DNA from: Aradus depressus
Taxonomy: Eukaryota; Arthropoda; Insecta; Hemiptera; Aradidae
DNA: 64,000 nt
Reading direction: 5' to 3'
Assembly: GCA_963662175.1 (NCBI GenBank)
Contig: OY759224.1
Location: forward strand, 32,931,489-32,995,488
Part shown: positions 10,343 through 20,264 of the stretch, piece after piece
Layout of the letters: each line of letters begins with the position of its first letter
How positions within the stretch are numbered: position 1 is the stretch's first letter
Position numbers and translations under genes: made by a program
Notes under the pieces: model-generated
What the model was told of the DNA's origin: nothing
Seen by the model: the letters and a program-made list of their open reading frames with translations, nothing else
The model's database searches: none

Positions 10343-11064
10343 TAGGGATGGGCAATAGTCGATAGTTGGCAACTTTATATCGATAGTATCGATAATTCAG
10401 TAAGTTGCCGCTTTTCATGCAAAATACTTTCCAATTCCAATATTTTATTATAATATGATTATTTTATTTTTATTTTTTCATGTACATCTACCTAATTTAA
10501 ATTATTCTATGTTATGGAGGATGAAAGGGGAATAAAAATATCAATCGAATAAATAATTATTCTTTCAAATCAAACTTTTATTTTATTTTATTTTCTGTCG
10601 AAAATATTCGCAATAAGTATAACGGCAAGGATATTAACACATTAATTAAAGTTCAAAACACTTATTACAGATAATAAAAAAAACAATGAAGTAGGTGCAA
10701 TGTTATTAGATTCAACAATTTGTATTGCAATCAACAACTTTTATAAAACAAAATCAAGTAATTAATTACCAATTGACGAAAAATACTTTTGTAAAACTTT
10801 ATGGAACAGTAGGCAGTGATGCAGCTTCTGCAGTGGGTTGTTTGGTCTTGGGTGCCGGTTTATAAGTTTCTTGGTGGCGTCTCAAGAGGTGATCCCTTAA
10901 TTTGGTTGTATTGCAACTAGTTTTGAATAAAACTTTTCACAAAGTACATTTAGCACTTTTCCCAACATCAAAGTAAAAGTTCTAAAATAACTTTCTTCAA
11001 AACGTATCCATTTTAATGAAGGAACATTAATATCGATAGTACTATCGACTATCGCCCATTTCTT
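10343..11064 (-). mobile_element. hAT deletion derivative (722 bp)
   Basis: Inserted in a SINE with an 8-bp target duplication (ACCCGGAC at 10335-10342, GCCCGGAC at 11065-11072), diagnostic of hAT elements. The left terminus TAGGGATGGGCAATAGTCG is matched by the inverted right end (ATGGGCGATAGTCGATAGT after a decayed tip). Same family as 39985-40667. Only the DNA-binding finger of the transposase survives. Confidence 0.88.
10799..11013 (-). pseudogene. BED-type zinc finger remnant of hAT transposase
   Basis: The minus strand reads KWIRFEESYFRT, then GKSAKCTL, a TGA where the second Cys should be, then LRDHLLRRHQETYKPAPKTK. Trp and Phe near the start, a C-x2-C pair (second Cys lost to the stop) and a final H-x4-H fit the BED finger that precedes the catalytic domain in many hAT transposases. 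A second copy at 40032-40240 has its own frameshifts, so both are dead. The catalytic RNase H-like fold is absent. Confidence 0.75.
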
Positions 11065-11090
11065 GCCCGGACATGAGTCACAATAACCAA
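11065..11090 (+). repeat. SINE tail, right part
   Basis: Continuation of the SINE broken at 10342 (GCCCGGACATGAGTCA). The final CCTAA tail is not visible. Confidence 0.75.
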
Positions 11091-11149
11091 CCTTCGTTAA
11101 AATTTAAAAAAAAAAAATTTAATATTTCATGGATGTGAAAAAATCGTCC

Positions 11150-11370
11150 GCGAATCTCCGGCAATTTAATTACTTCCATATTTTTTTATTATTTTTAATG
11201 ATGTTACTTAGTGATTTTCGTCTTAACTCTTCAAAATAGAATGAATGTATCAAAGCGAACTTTCGTATGTGTATCCAGAGTCCTAGAAGGATAACACCTG
11301 TCGATTTTCAGCCAATTCGGAAGATGGATCAGGAGGGTTCAACTCAAAAACGACAATAACTAAATAAAAT
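11150..11370 (-). repeat. HP repeat fragments
   Basis: ATGAATGTATCAAAGCGAA, GTATCCAGAGTCCTAGAAGG and ACACCTGTCGATTTTCAGCC match the internal module in reverse. A head-like GAATCTCCGGCAAT lies at 11153. Confidence 0.55.
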
Positions 11371-11685
11371 CCCATCCTGAAGAATAAAAAATTTTGTTTT
11401 ATGGTAGAAAATGTTCATTTAGAGTAACAAAAGTAATAACAATGAAACGTGGGGGACGTTAAACAAGAAGAGAATGTGAGGTCATTTAGAGGGTATGTGG
11501 GAGGAGGGAGGTTTGTATTGTATGTTTTGTCTATTTGTCTTGGGGGCTTAAATCAAACACTCCCCTGGTGGTGCTTAAGCACCACTCAGAGAGACAAAGC
11601 AGAAGTGAGTGTCTTTTGTGACAGGTTCAATCAATACTGAGTAATGAGCAGGATGGCAACATTGTCACAGAGACACACCTCTCTG
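11371..11685. other. No recognised feature
   Basis: A short palindrome CCCTGGTGGTGCTTAAGCACC lies near 11551-11583. The 63-codon ORF here has no recognisable domain. Confidence 0.4.
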
Positions 11686-11689
11686 TGTC

Positions 11690-11760
11690 AAGGGTCCCCA
11701 ACCTTTGGGTTGCGGTAATCAAAACATTTTCCAAAATTTCAGGTTGCCGCCTTCTTTCAC
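11690..11760 (+). mobile_element. Possible hAT terminus
   Basis: AAGGGTCCCCAACCTTTGGG resembles Charlie-like hAT ends (CAGGGGTCCCCAA). No partner end or duplication found. Confidence 0.35.
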
Positions 11761-11996
11761 TTTTTTATATCTTTAATATGAGGAAGTTTGGTAATTGTGC
11801 ATAAATTCTGGATCCAGTTTTCATCGGAATTTCACATTTCAAGGTTCTTTGTTTGTCTATTAGTTAGTTATTATGACTGTTTCGTACCATTTTCCCTTTT
11901 TCTGGGTATGGTAGATGGAATGTTACCTACTCTAGATTAATACAGGACAGAGCCTTCAAAAGATAAGGCTCTCCCCTCCCTTCCAAGGAGACATCA

Positions 11997-12180
11997 GTAT
12001 GTAACTACCGTTCCTGGAGTCTGCAAGTATGTATCTACAGCTCCTGGAGTCTGCAAGTATGTAACTACAGCTCCTGGAGTCAACCTGGCTGTGAGAAGCG
12101 TCTCTATAGTCTACATGTATGTGAGAAGCCTCTGAAGTCAGGACTTATGTGAGAAGATCTTCCGGACTCACAGTACTGTA
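11997..12180 (+). repeat. Minisatellite, 30-bp unit
   Basis: GTATGTAACTACAGCTCCTG units start at 11997, 12027 and 12057 (exactly 30 bp apart), followed by diverged units with GTGAGAAGC. Confidence 0.75.
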
Positions 12181-12350
12181 TGAAAGTAGACGAGAACCCG
12201 GAATACGCTGGCTGTCCCGGTGTATTACCATCAAACCAAGGTACTTTCTTTAATTTACCATACCCTCCGTCTATAATTTCTAGCTCACTCAATCATTCAT
12301 ATACAGTCCACTTTTCTCCCAATATAAAGGTTTGCTACCAGACAAAACAA

Positions 12351-12531
12351 TGACTCATGCCCGGGCTTTAACTACGAAGTCATATAGCCTACTACTAGAG
12401 AGCTCTTTCGTCGCTCTGGTGGACATGAACCCGACTCTACTGTGGGAGTCCTAAATGTTGCCTACTTAGGTTACGACGTACCTACCTAAGAGCCTAAAAG
12501 CATGCATAACAACTGAACTACCGGCGCCCTC
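12351..12531 (-). repeat. SINE, internally deleted
   Basis: From GACTCATGCCCGGGCTTTAA to CGGCGCCCTC on the minus strand. Most of the tRNA head and core is missing. The same rearranged head, with GCATGCATAACAACTGAAC, occurs at 15228-15509. Confidence 0.85.
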
Positions 12532-12657
12532 AAAAAAAGATAAATAACTAATAATTGCCGATGTATGGCGCAAATGGTCGACTGGTTTTAGAGGTGGAGC
12601 AAAAGTTAATTGATTAATTCGTTGGGGGGAAGTACATTGCCGATGATTCACCGACAA
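12532..12657 (-). repeat. HP repeat, 5' part
   Basis: AATAACTAATAATTGCCGAT through GTTAATTGATTAATTCGTTG to GGAAGTACATTGCCGATGAT, reverse orientation. Directly abuts the SINE, as at 15510-15632. Confidence 0.8.
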
Positions 12658-12989
12658 CTGTTTTATTCTCCCTTTGTTGGCCCAATATGTTAAATGGTGT
12701 TGGTGTTGCTGAAATGCAAACATGCTTGTGTTGGGTCTGAGTGTATGTGGCGGGTAGTGTCTTGTGGGATGTGTAGAGAGAAGAGTAAGAGACTGAGTGA
12801 GCTGCCTTGGGCAACTCCAGCTTTGATCTCCAGAAACTAGGATGAAGGGGAAGCCCTCAGACATTCTAATGAAATATTAAATATTATATATAAAAAAGAT
12901 AAGTTTTAAGTAAATTTATATTTTATTCTCCTTCATGTTTAGATGCTCACATGATGGTGTACACCATTCCGCAAATTCACACCATCCAG

Positions 12990-13270
12990 ACTTGATGAAC
13001 ATGCGGTCATATCGCCTACTTCCAGAGCGCTCTGGTGAACATAAGCCCGAATCTACAGTTGGAGTCCTAAAACCTAGCCTACATTTTTATTAACCTAGGA
13101 TAGTGGGTCTTTTTGAGAACCTGACATCGCACGGGCTTGGGATCATAGTGTAACGTCCCCTCAGAAAGCGTGTTCAAAGTTTTTCACCTCCCAGGTAAAA
13201 AACCTAGGGCCTCGTTCGGGTTTTGATTATTATATTAACTTGAGCTCAGTAAGCACGCAAGCGCCCTCAC
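12990..13270 (-). repeat. SINE, full span but diverged
   Basis: Tail (GGTCATATCGCCTACTTCCA), core and head (GCACGCAAGCGCCCTC) are all present on the minus strand with many substitutions. Confidence 0.75.
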
Positions 13271-13740
13271 TTCTGTCTGTCTGTTTGTATGTGATTGGAA
13301 CACACAGATCTGAATAGATTTTGGCGGAAATTGAGCGAAAATTATAATCAATTTTTTTCAGAGCATAAGTACATTTTTCAAGCTATCGCTTATATTTCTG
13401 AAGTAATCAAAAAACGTTTCAAGTAAAAGTTGCAGAATAAACTAAAGAGTACATTTTATATACAATGGGATTTTTCGCAGGTACCTCGATTTGCGAGATC
13501 CATGCCAAAAACCCTTCCGAAGTGTCGTTCTGATATCCATTTTTTTAACATTTGCTCGATTTACGCAAAAACTTTTAGTCTTATCAGTAAATATCATATT
13601 ATCAGTTCAATATTAAATTACAGTAGCTGAAGTGATCCGAGATTTGAGTTAGGACCAACACGAACATAGTTACAGAGCCCCAATGAATATAGTAGCATAA
13701 CAAAGAATTTTAAAATATGTTTTTATTATAGGTAATTGCG
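13271..13740. other. No recognised feature
   Basis: Starts with a CTGTCTGT simple repeat. The remainder has no matched repeat or domain. Confidence 0.4.
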
Positions 13741-13758
13741 AACGAATTGCACACGAAA

Positions 13759-14025
13759 TGGCCGGCGGTAGGTCAGAGGTAGCTTGCTAGACTACAAAGC
13801 TCGCGGGTTCAAAACACAGCAGAGGCCTTAGTTTTTTTTTTTATCTGGGAGGTGAAATAACCTTCAGAATTAAGCGATGGTACCGAGCCTGTACGATGTC
13901 AGTTACTCGTTAAAGACCTCTTAACCTAATTGAATAAACCTAACTAGGCAACATCTAGGATTCCCAGAGTAGAGTCAGGCTCACGTCACCTAGGGCGACG
14001 AAAGAGCGCTCTGGTAGTAGGCAAC
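13759..14025 (+). repeat. SINE, diverged
   Basis: Head GGCCGGCGGTAGGTCAGAGG, B-box-like GGGTTCAAAAC, then core and CTCTGGTAGTAGGC. Confidence 0.8.
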
Positions 14026-14034
14026 GATATAATC

Positions 14035-14115
14035 GAAAAACAAGAAATTCCAGTGAAAACAACATCGAATTTCTGACCGATTACATAACTTCCCCTATTC
14101 TTCGTATAATTCTGG
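14035..14115 (+). repeat. HP repeat, 3' end
   Basis: GAAATTCCAGTGAAAAC, GACCGATTACATAACTTCCC and CTATTCTTCGTATAATTCTG. Confidence 0.7.
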
Positions 14116-14480
14116 AAGTAAACAATTTTTTTGATTTAATATTTTTAAACAACTCGAAAGTATTTATGTTTGTTTTTATTTCTGATATTTTTATATATAT
14201 TTTCTTTTTGGTGTTGATAATTTCTATAGAAATGTTATTTGTTTTGTAATGAAGAAATCTATAAACTTTATGTTCTAGTCGACCTGTCAGTTTTCTACTA
14301 TAATGGTTTGTCTGACCGCAGTTAAAAAATATATGATATAATATATTAATAATAATTTATTTATTTATTTTATTTTTATTTAAATTTATTTTATTTTTCC
14401 AAATACACATAGTAAACAATTTTATGTTTGTTGTCTTTCTTTTGTTTATTTTTTATCGTCCTTTATCTAATATTATCAAT
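14116..14480. other. AT-rich spacer
   Basis: Low-complexity T-rich and TTTAT repeats. Nothing assignable. Confidence 0.45.
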
Positions 14481-14519
14481 GGTGGCGACCGGAGCAAAAT
14501 TGGTAGAAAAATTATGAGC

Positions 14520-14655
14520 ACGTTATCCTGCGGACGCCGAGCCTTTCGATAAAGACCTCTATAAAGGCCTTGGGTTTATATCTGGATAGACAAAATTTAG
14601 GATCCCCAAAGTGGAGCTCTCGTAGGCGATATGACATCGGGACTGAGTCACAATA
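14520..14655 (+). repeat. Degenerate SINE core
   Basis: GATAAAGACCTCTATAAAGG, GACAAAATTTAGGATCCCC and GTAGGCGATATGAC keep SINE order with deletions. Confidence 0.5.
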
Positions 14656-14689
14656 ACTAATTGAATATAAAACAGGTATATAAGTATAG

Positions 14690-15021
14690 GAGGGCGCCGG
14701 TAGCTCAGTGGTATGCGTGCTTGCCTTCTGAGCTCAAGGTCGTGGGTTCGAAACCCGGCCGAGGCCCTTAGTTTATTTTATCTGGGTGGTAAAATAAACT
14801 TAAGCATGCCATCCTTCGGATGGGACGTTAAGCGATGGTCCCGAGTCTGTACTATGTCGTTGAAGACCCTTGCCCTAGGTGAATAAAAATTTAGGGTAGG
14901 CAAAATTTAGGACTCCCACGGTAGAGTTGGGCTCATGTCCTCTAGAGTGACTAAAGAGTGCTCTGGTAGTAGGCGATATGACCTCGTAGTTAAAGCCCGG
15001 GCATGAGTTATAATAACTAAC
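14690..15021 (+). repeat. SINE, full length
   Basis: Intact head, with A box GGTAGCTCAGTGGT and B box GGTTCGAAACC, to CATGAGTTATAATAACTAAC. Likely 10-bp duplication TATAAGTATA / TATAAATATA (one mismatch). Confidence 0.88.
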
Positions 15022-15227
15022 TATAAATATATGGACCCATAAATGAAATTTAGTGGCAATCGGGACCATAGTTATATACTTTTTGGAGGTCTGAAAACAT
15101 TTAATTCCCGGAAAAAATTGAAACCGAATTTTTGGACTACTAATCCCAGTTGAAAACAATGATTTTTATTTCATTTTTTCGCTTTCTTTACATTACTCAA
15201 GTTCATTATTTATAGTTAGTTATTATG

Positions 15228-15509
15228 GACTCATGCCCGAGTTTTAACTATGAGGTCATATCGCCTACTACTAGAGAGCTCTTTCATCGCTCTGGTGGAC
15301 ATGAACCTGACTACTAGTAGTCCTAAATGTGCCTACTCAGATTTATTCATCTAGGATAGGGGTCTTTAACGAATACCTGACATTGCACAGGGTCGGGAGC
15401 ATCGCTTAACGTCCCATCCGAAAGACGGCGGGCTCAAGTTTAGTTTACCTCCCACATAAAAAATCTAAGGGCCTAAAGCATGCATAACAACTGAACTACC
15501 GGCGCCCTC
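15228..15509 (-). repeat. SINE with rearranged head
   Basis: Tail and core on the minus strand, then GGGCCTAAAGCATGCATAAC and CTACCGGCGCCCTC in place of a normal tRNA head. Shares this junction with 12351-12531. Confidence 0.85.
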
Positions 15510-15632
15510 AAAAAAAGATAAATAACTAATAATTGCCGATGTATGGCGCAAACGGTTGACTGGTTTTAGAGGTGGAGCGAAAAGTTAATTGATTAATTCG
15601 TTGTGGGGAAGTACATTGCCGGTGATTCTTTT
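15510..15632 (-). repeat. HP repeat, 5' part
   Basis: Near-identical to 12532-12657, ending GAAGTACATTGCCGGTGATT. Confidence 0.8.
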
Positions 15633-16140
15633 TTTGTGAATAGCTAAAAAGCTCTATTCAATTTTATTCACCAAAAAACAATAACAAACATTTCCTAAAA
15701 ACAACAAAAAGGTTATGATTTTGTCAAGGGTTCAGTGGACGACACAAAGGGGAGGTTTTTGAAGAAATGCCGGATGAATATCACTTTATTGTCCGGGAGA
15801 TTTGATTAAATTCTGAGCAGTTGTGGGGCACAAACCCCCCCCCCCCCCTCCCCCCACGTCCATTTCATTGTTTCTACTGGCTCGAATTTTTTAAAACATC
15901 AAAAGAGAAAAAAATATATAAATTGGGTAATGTTACTCCACTAAGCTCTGAATAAAACATTGGCTAATCTTGAGGACATTAAACAGTTATTATTTAGGCT
16001 ACTTTCCAAAAATAAATGAGGATTAGCGAATCAGATTACTGTCTCTGCCTCCTTCCTTCAGGATCACATTCCTGCTGTATAGAGGGAGTTATGTAAATCT
16101 ATCATATAGTTGATGTTGAGTTTTAAGCGGATTTTCATGT
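15633..16140. other. No recognised feature
   Basis: Contains a C tract (15833-15856). No ORF or transposon end assigned. Confidence 0.4.
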
Positions 16141-16149
16141 CTTGAGCCA

Positions 16150-16345
16150 AAAATGAAGTCGGTGAATCACGTGTTGGCAGTTATTACGGTTTTTGAGTTG
16201 AGCCCCCTCCCCTGATCCCTCCTTTTCCTTCGGCAGATTTCACTGAAAATTAATCTGTGATGTTCTTATGGGTTTTTGAAATTAAATATAAAATTTCATG
16301 TCGATACATACATTAAATCGGCAGTTATTAGGGTTTTTGTTTTAA
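16150..16345 (+). repeat. HP repeat modules
   Basis: GTCGGTGAATCACGTG head remnant, then TTGGCAGTTATTACGG, GAGTTGAGCCCCCTCCCC and CATGTCGATACATACATTAA. Confidence 0.7.
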
Positions 16346-16799
16346 ACACTCCTAATGAACGTACGTCTTTCCAGCAGGACGCAGCGTACTACCAATGGGA
16401 AGTTCACCAAATTATAAGTTGGCGTAAAACAAAAAAAAATGTAAAAACATTTAAACTGTTATAATTTATGTGTATTTGAAATTTTTAGATTTTGTTATCT
16501 TTTAAGAGTGCGTTAATCGACAATAATCCACTTTGTGTGCGTCAATACTGGTTTTTAACATGTTTGCCTATTTGTTCATCTTGTAAGCTCAAAATTTGGT
16601 GTGGAAGAAAAAAAAAAAACGAGAAAAAAAGACCGCGCGTGGCCATATTGCGCGGGAAAACATTCATTATCAACGAAAACCCGTTTTTTTGTCAGTTCTA
16701 GCCAAGATGTCGCTAATAATATAGCCAGGAGACATGTTCTTGTTTGGCAACTTTTCAGCAGTTCAGAATCGATCTGCAGAGGCAGACTGATGCACACTG

Positions 16800-17024
16800 G
16801 TGGCACTATCAGCAAACGATGAAAGGAAAGTTCAGACGAAGTGTGTTGTATGTTCTCGGGTTCACCACAAGCAGGGAAAAGTTAGTTGTTATTGCAAGGA
16901 TTGTGGACCGCAACCAATATTATGTTCCCCTCAAACGGGCAGCATGTGCTACGCATCACTCATAAAAATGGCATACCAATGGCATACCAATAACCTACCC
17001 CTGCAATCTGATGTTTATACTTAG
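16800..17024 (+). pseudogene. piggyBac-like Cys-rich C-terminus
   Basis: The frame reads NDERKVQTKCVVC, then SRVHHKQGKVSCYCKDC, then GPQPILC and a C-Y pair. A C-x2-C, a spacer of about 11, C-x-C-x2-C and L-C matches the zinc cross-brace at the end of piggyBac transposases (family pattern C-x2-C, YYC-x2-C, P-x-LC). The same frame upstream is broken by stops at about 16722 and 16788, and no catalytic domain is visible, so this is a remnant. It is unlike the tail in the 2573 element, so a second piggyBac family is likely. TTAA and terminal repeats were not found. Confidence 0.6.
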
Positions 17025-17033
17025 ATATTTAGA

Positions 17034-17315
17034 CTCATGCCTGAGCTTTAACAAGGTCATATCACCTACTACCAAAGCGCTCTTTCGTCTCTTTGGACTA
17101 AATTTTGCCTTTCCAGGTTTATTCAGGAGGGATCTTTAACGAGTACCTGACATCGTAAAGCTCGAGATCATTGCTTAAGCCCCATCCGAAGGACGGCGTG
17201 CTCAAAGTTTTTTCCCCTCCCAGATGAAAAACCTAACGTCCTCTACCGGGTTTCGAACCCGCTATATTGAACTCTGAAGGCAAACTACCTCTGAGCTACC
17301 GGCTATGGAACCCTT
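17034..17315 (-). repeat. SINE, full span
   Basis: Tail GACTCATGCCTGAGCTTTAA to head CTCTGAGCTACCGGC. The B-box complement GGGTTTCGAACC is intact. Confidence 0.82.
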
Positions 17316-17660
17316 AAAAACGGCCATTAGTTATTAGAAGTAGATTTTAGAGTTAGAATACAAGGACCAGAACCCTATAGAGAACTGGTCCTCTTTGTCC
17401 TACACAGAGACGCCAAAACAAACAAACAAACAACTCATTTGTTTACAAACAACACAAGTGGCACACTTATGTGATCGGATTAGCCCTCAGTAAACTGTAT
17501 ACCAACTGTACAATACAAACAAACCCTTAACACTGAATTAAAATAGCCACAAATTCTTTGTTTACAGAGTAAATTGACTCAAACTGGAAGATAACAGTTG
17601 TGTCAAACAGTGCGTGTAAATAGGTAACAATGACTTTATTGGTATTCACATTAGCTATTT
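17316..17660. other. No recognised feature
   Basis: Unique-looking sequence with an AAAC microsatellite (about 17418-17435). Confidence 0.4.
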
Positions 17661-17661
17661 A

Positions 17662-17705
17662 GTTACAGTTAAACCTCGGTTATCCGTAACCCGGTTATCC
17701 GTTTT
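17662..17705 (+). mobile_element. Possible pogo/Tigger-like terminus
   Basis: After a TA: CAGTTAAACCTCGGTTATCC and then CGGTTATCC again. Pogo and Tigger elements begin CAGT-x-AACCTCG and have tandem subterminal ATCC motifs. No right end was found. Confidence 0.45.
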
Positions 17706-17828
17706 TTTTGTTTTTTTTTTTACATTAGGGTATACATTTTGCGCAGCCAATGCCAATTTGTAGCCGAGCTATGGGAATTTTTCAGAGGGGAAGAAATCAT
17801 GAATGCATATAATATTTAGAAAAAGTTG

Positions 17829-18136
17829 TCGGTGAATCTTCGGCAGTGAACTTCCCCAGAACGATTTAATCTTTTAACGTTTTACTCCCCTTTCAAAACC
17901 AGTCGACTGTTTGCGCTAATAATCAATATTTGACTTATATAGTGGCTTCTGAATCCTCATATTAAATTTCATGTCGATACATTCATTACATCGGCAGTTA
18001 TCATGTTCGCAGGCACATAGACATTTTTTAGAATGTGAAGGTCGGAAAACATGAAATTCCTTCGAAAACTCTGCATCGAATTTTTGACCGATTACATAAC
18101 TTCCCCTATACTTGGTATAGCTGTGGAAATATGTAA
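17829..18136 (+). repeat. HP repeat, reference short copy
   Basis: Best short complete copy of the window's commonest repeat. The head GTCGGTGAATCTTCGGC is a small hairpin (family form CGGTG-AAT-CACCG), followed by CTTCCCCAGAACGA. One internal module is present (GTCGATACATTCATTACATC). The tail GACCGATTACATAACTTCCC runs into a hairpin (family form CTATAC-TTC-GTATAG) and CTGGGGAAGT. ACTTCCCCAG near the start and CTGGGGAAGT at the end are subterminal inverted repeats. No ORF. Terminal hairpins, subterminal inverted repeats and a variable number of internal modules resemble non-autonomous Helentron/HINE elements, but that is only an analogy. Confidence 0.85.
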
Positions 18137-18790
18137 AAATATGGAAAACTAGGAACTCAAAAATAGGTCACAAATAAAATTATGTCGAATATTTCAAAAA
18201 CAATATAGCTTTACAGTCGGTTGCTCTGTAGAATTTATTCCAAAGATCTTATGTAAATGCAAAAATCAAAAGTCGTATAATATTCAAAACCATTTTCTCT
18301 GTAATATTTTATTTAAAAAAAATTCTACCTGTCAATTATACTTATTTCAGAATAATTTTTTCTTTCAATGAATCATTAGACGAAATTTATTTTTAATAAA
18401 ACGAATTCTGGCAAGTATGAAAAATCAAGGAATTTTTTGGCATAGAAATACGTCTTCTCACTGTTTCATTTCTAATCAAAACTGGGTTTCAGTGGCACAT
18501 CCCACCCGTATATTGTGGAGCCTAATGAAACACTCAGTATTCCTAATGGAATCTAATGATCTTGTTGAAAAACGGTTTTGGCTGGAAATACACAGTGGGA
18601 AGACGTCTTTTATGTCTATGAAAAATCTTGTCCCACATGAATTTTTCGATAGTTTTGAAATATAACATTTCATATTATTAAATCATCAAAAACGGGAGGA
18701 CTCTTCAAAAATGTAATATTTTTGATTTAGAAAAACTTTTATAAGAAAGGGAAGGTGGTTTTCAAACATAGAACACAGTTCGAACAAAAT
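18137..18790. other. Possible Helitron interior
   Basis: AT-rich. The 82-codon ORF at 18417 has no recognisable domain. If the terminus at 18836 is real, this belongs to that element. Confidence 0.3.
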
Positions 18791-18805
18791 GAAAGAAATT
18801 TGATT

Positions 18806-18836
18806 TAGCCCATGCAACGCCAGGTGACACAGCTAG
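18806..18836 (+). mobile_element. Candidate Helitron 3' terminus
   Basis: GCCCATGCAACGCCAGGTG, then ACACAGCTAG followed by T. A weak CC-loop-GG stem about 10 bases before CTAG-T is the Helitron 3' signature, and the GCAACGCC-GGT wording is common in such ends. The 5' TC end is not identified. Confidence 0.45.
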
Positions 18837-19204
18837 TTTTTTAATATTAAGGAAACATTTAAATGACTTTCAAAATTATTTCATAATTTATAGGAGACTC
18901 TAACATACAGAGGGGCGTGTTTGTAGGAGGGGAATAACTTAAATCTTCTCCGGAGACAGGTACGTAACAATAAATTACTTTTTTTAGGGGGACTTATCAT
19001 GCTAATGTTTGTATCCGGGGGAAGGAGGGTTAACTGATAGCAGAGGGAGAGGGGGGCGTTCTACAGGTTGCCAACCTGTTCACAGGGACTCAAGATAGCG
19101 GATATACGTGGGGGCACAGTCCAAGCAACTAACACATTGTTTTTGGTTGAAAACTTTTCAACTGCCAACATAGATGCCTTATGGGATCTATCTATACACG
19201 TATT

Positions 19205-19292
19205 TGAGGGCTCCGGTGGCTCTGAGGTATCGTACCTGCCTACTGAGCTCAAGATCGCGGGTTCGAAACCCAGCCCTTGGTTTTAACTCATC
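19205..19292 (+). repeat. SINE head fragment
   Basis: GAGGGCTCCGGTGGCTCTGA, then CTGAGCTCAAGATCGCGGGT and GGTTCGAAACC. Only the tRNA-like part is present. Confidence 0.7.
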
Positions 19293-19304
19293 AGCTATAC
19301 GAAG

Positions 19305-19370
<66 letters not shown>
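19290..19370. repeat. HP tail hairpin and (AT)n target tract
   Basis: CAGCTATACGAAGTATA is the HP terminal hairpin in reverse, running into about 60 bp of (AT)n. LTR element 1 is inserted in this tract, which resumes at 23959. Confidence 0.8.
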
Positions 19371-19373
<3 letters not shown>

Positions 19374-20264
19374 GACGTGTAGAATGGGGGGGTCACAAAG
19401 AATAAAAGAAATTGTTATTCTTTATAAAAATAGTAGAAAAAAAAAAAATAGTAAGTACAAATAAATAAAAATGTAGGTACATCTTGGCAAAAGATATTAA
19501 AAGTAAGAAAAAAGAATATGATTAATTGTAAAAGAAAAGACTAACCTGATGACATTGGGTGGGGGAAAAGATGGCGAGAAGGGTAGAAGGAGCCGACTCG
19601 TGGTAGTAGAGTTTTGGAGCATCTTGGAGGAGGTGTAGTCTGTTTTTGGAGGAACTTGGAGGAGGTGTCGGGTGTTTTGAAGAGTGTAGAAGGAGCATAG
19701 AAGATGGAAGGTAGCAAATTTATATAAAGGAGTGTCGTGGAAGTGAAAGAAAGAAAAATCCCGAGAAGTTAAGTTTTATATATGGAAGGAGGATAAGGCT
19801 GAGAGGAGGGTGACGAAGAAGGAAAGAGTCAAAAGAGGATATAGTGTGCCGTGAGTTGCCAGAAATTTCTAATCCATGTTTATAATCATCCAGTTTGTGT
19901 CATTTGCCAAGAGTACATTTTTTTCTGTCTAAATTAACTCATAAGAGGTTTATTTCATGTATTGTCAAAAATTTATAATAGTTCACTAACCCCGTAACCT
20001 TTTTTTTTTAACCATTTACAAAAAAGAAATTAAAAATATACACTTATAAAACATTATGATTTAAAAATTGTAGTTATCATTTTTCCTTTATTTTCACATA
20101 AACACTCTAAATAAGAAAAGAATGCCACCCCTGTTTTTTTTTATAGATTTATGAATTAAAGAAGGAATAATATAAATCAAAGTAAGTAAGAACCATTTCA
20201 TTGGCGCCCAACGTGGGGCAATTTAAAAAAATAAAATTAAATTCATAGATTAAGAATCATTTCA
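19371..20264 (+). repeat. 5' LTR of element 1
   Basis: Starts TGTGACGTGTAGAATGGGGG and ends AAGAATCATTTCA. TATA-like TATATAAAGG at 19721. The last 64 bp contain a complete primer-binding-site copy (20202-20219), so the LTR seems to have been lengthened through a duplicated priming site. Confidence 0.95.
19721..19728 (+). promoter_or_regulatory. TATA box candidate in LTR 1
   Basis: TATATAAA, placed mid-LTR as expected for a U3 promoter. The start site is not determined. Confidence 0.45.

Noticed and set aside
12466..12864. 132-codon minus-strand ORF
   Set aside because: Crosses an internally deleted SINE and an HP fragment; an accident of repeat junctions.
14480..14500. TGGTGGCGACCGG as an Arg-type primer-binding site
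   Set aside because: No LTR, polypurine tract or gag nearby; lies beside a degenerate SINE.
14690..14770. tRNA gene (A and B boxes present)
   Set aside because: The head is part of a SINE repeated many times here, followed by SINE core and tail and flanked by insertion duplications; the clover-leaf is not a functional tRNA.
18417..18665. 82-codon ORF
   Set aside because: AT-rich, overlapped by an antisense ORF of similar length, no domain; no evidence for a gene.
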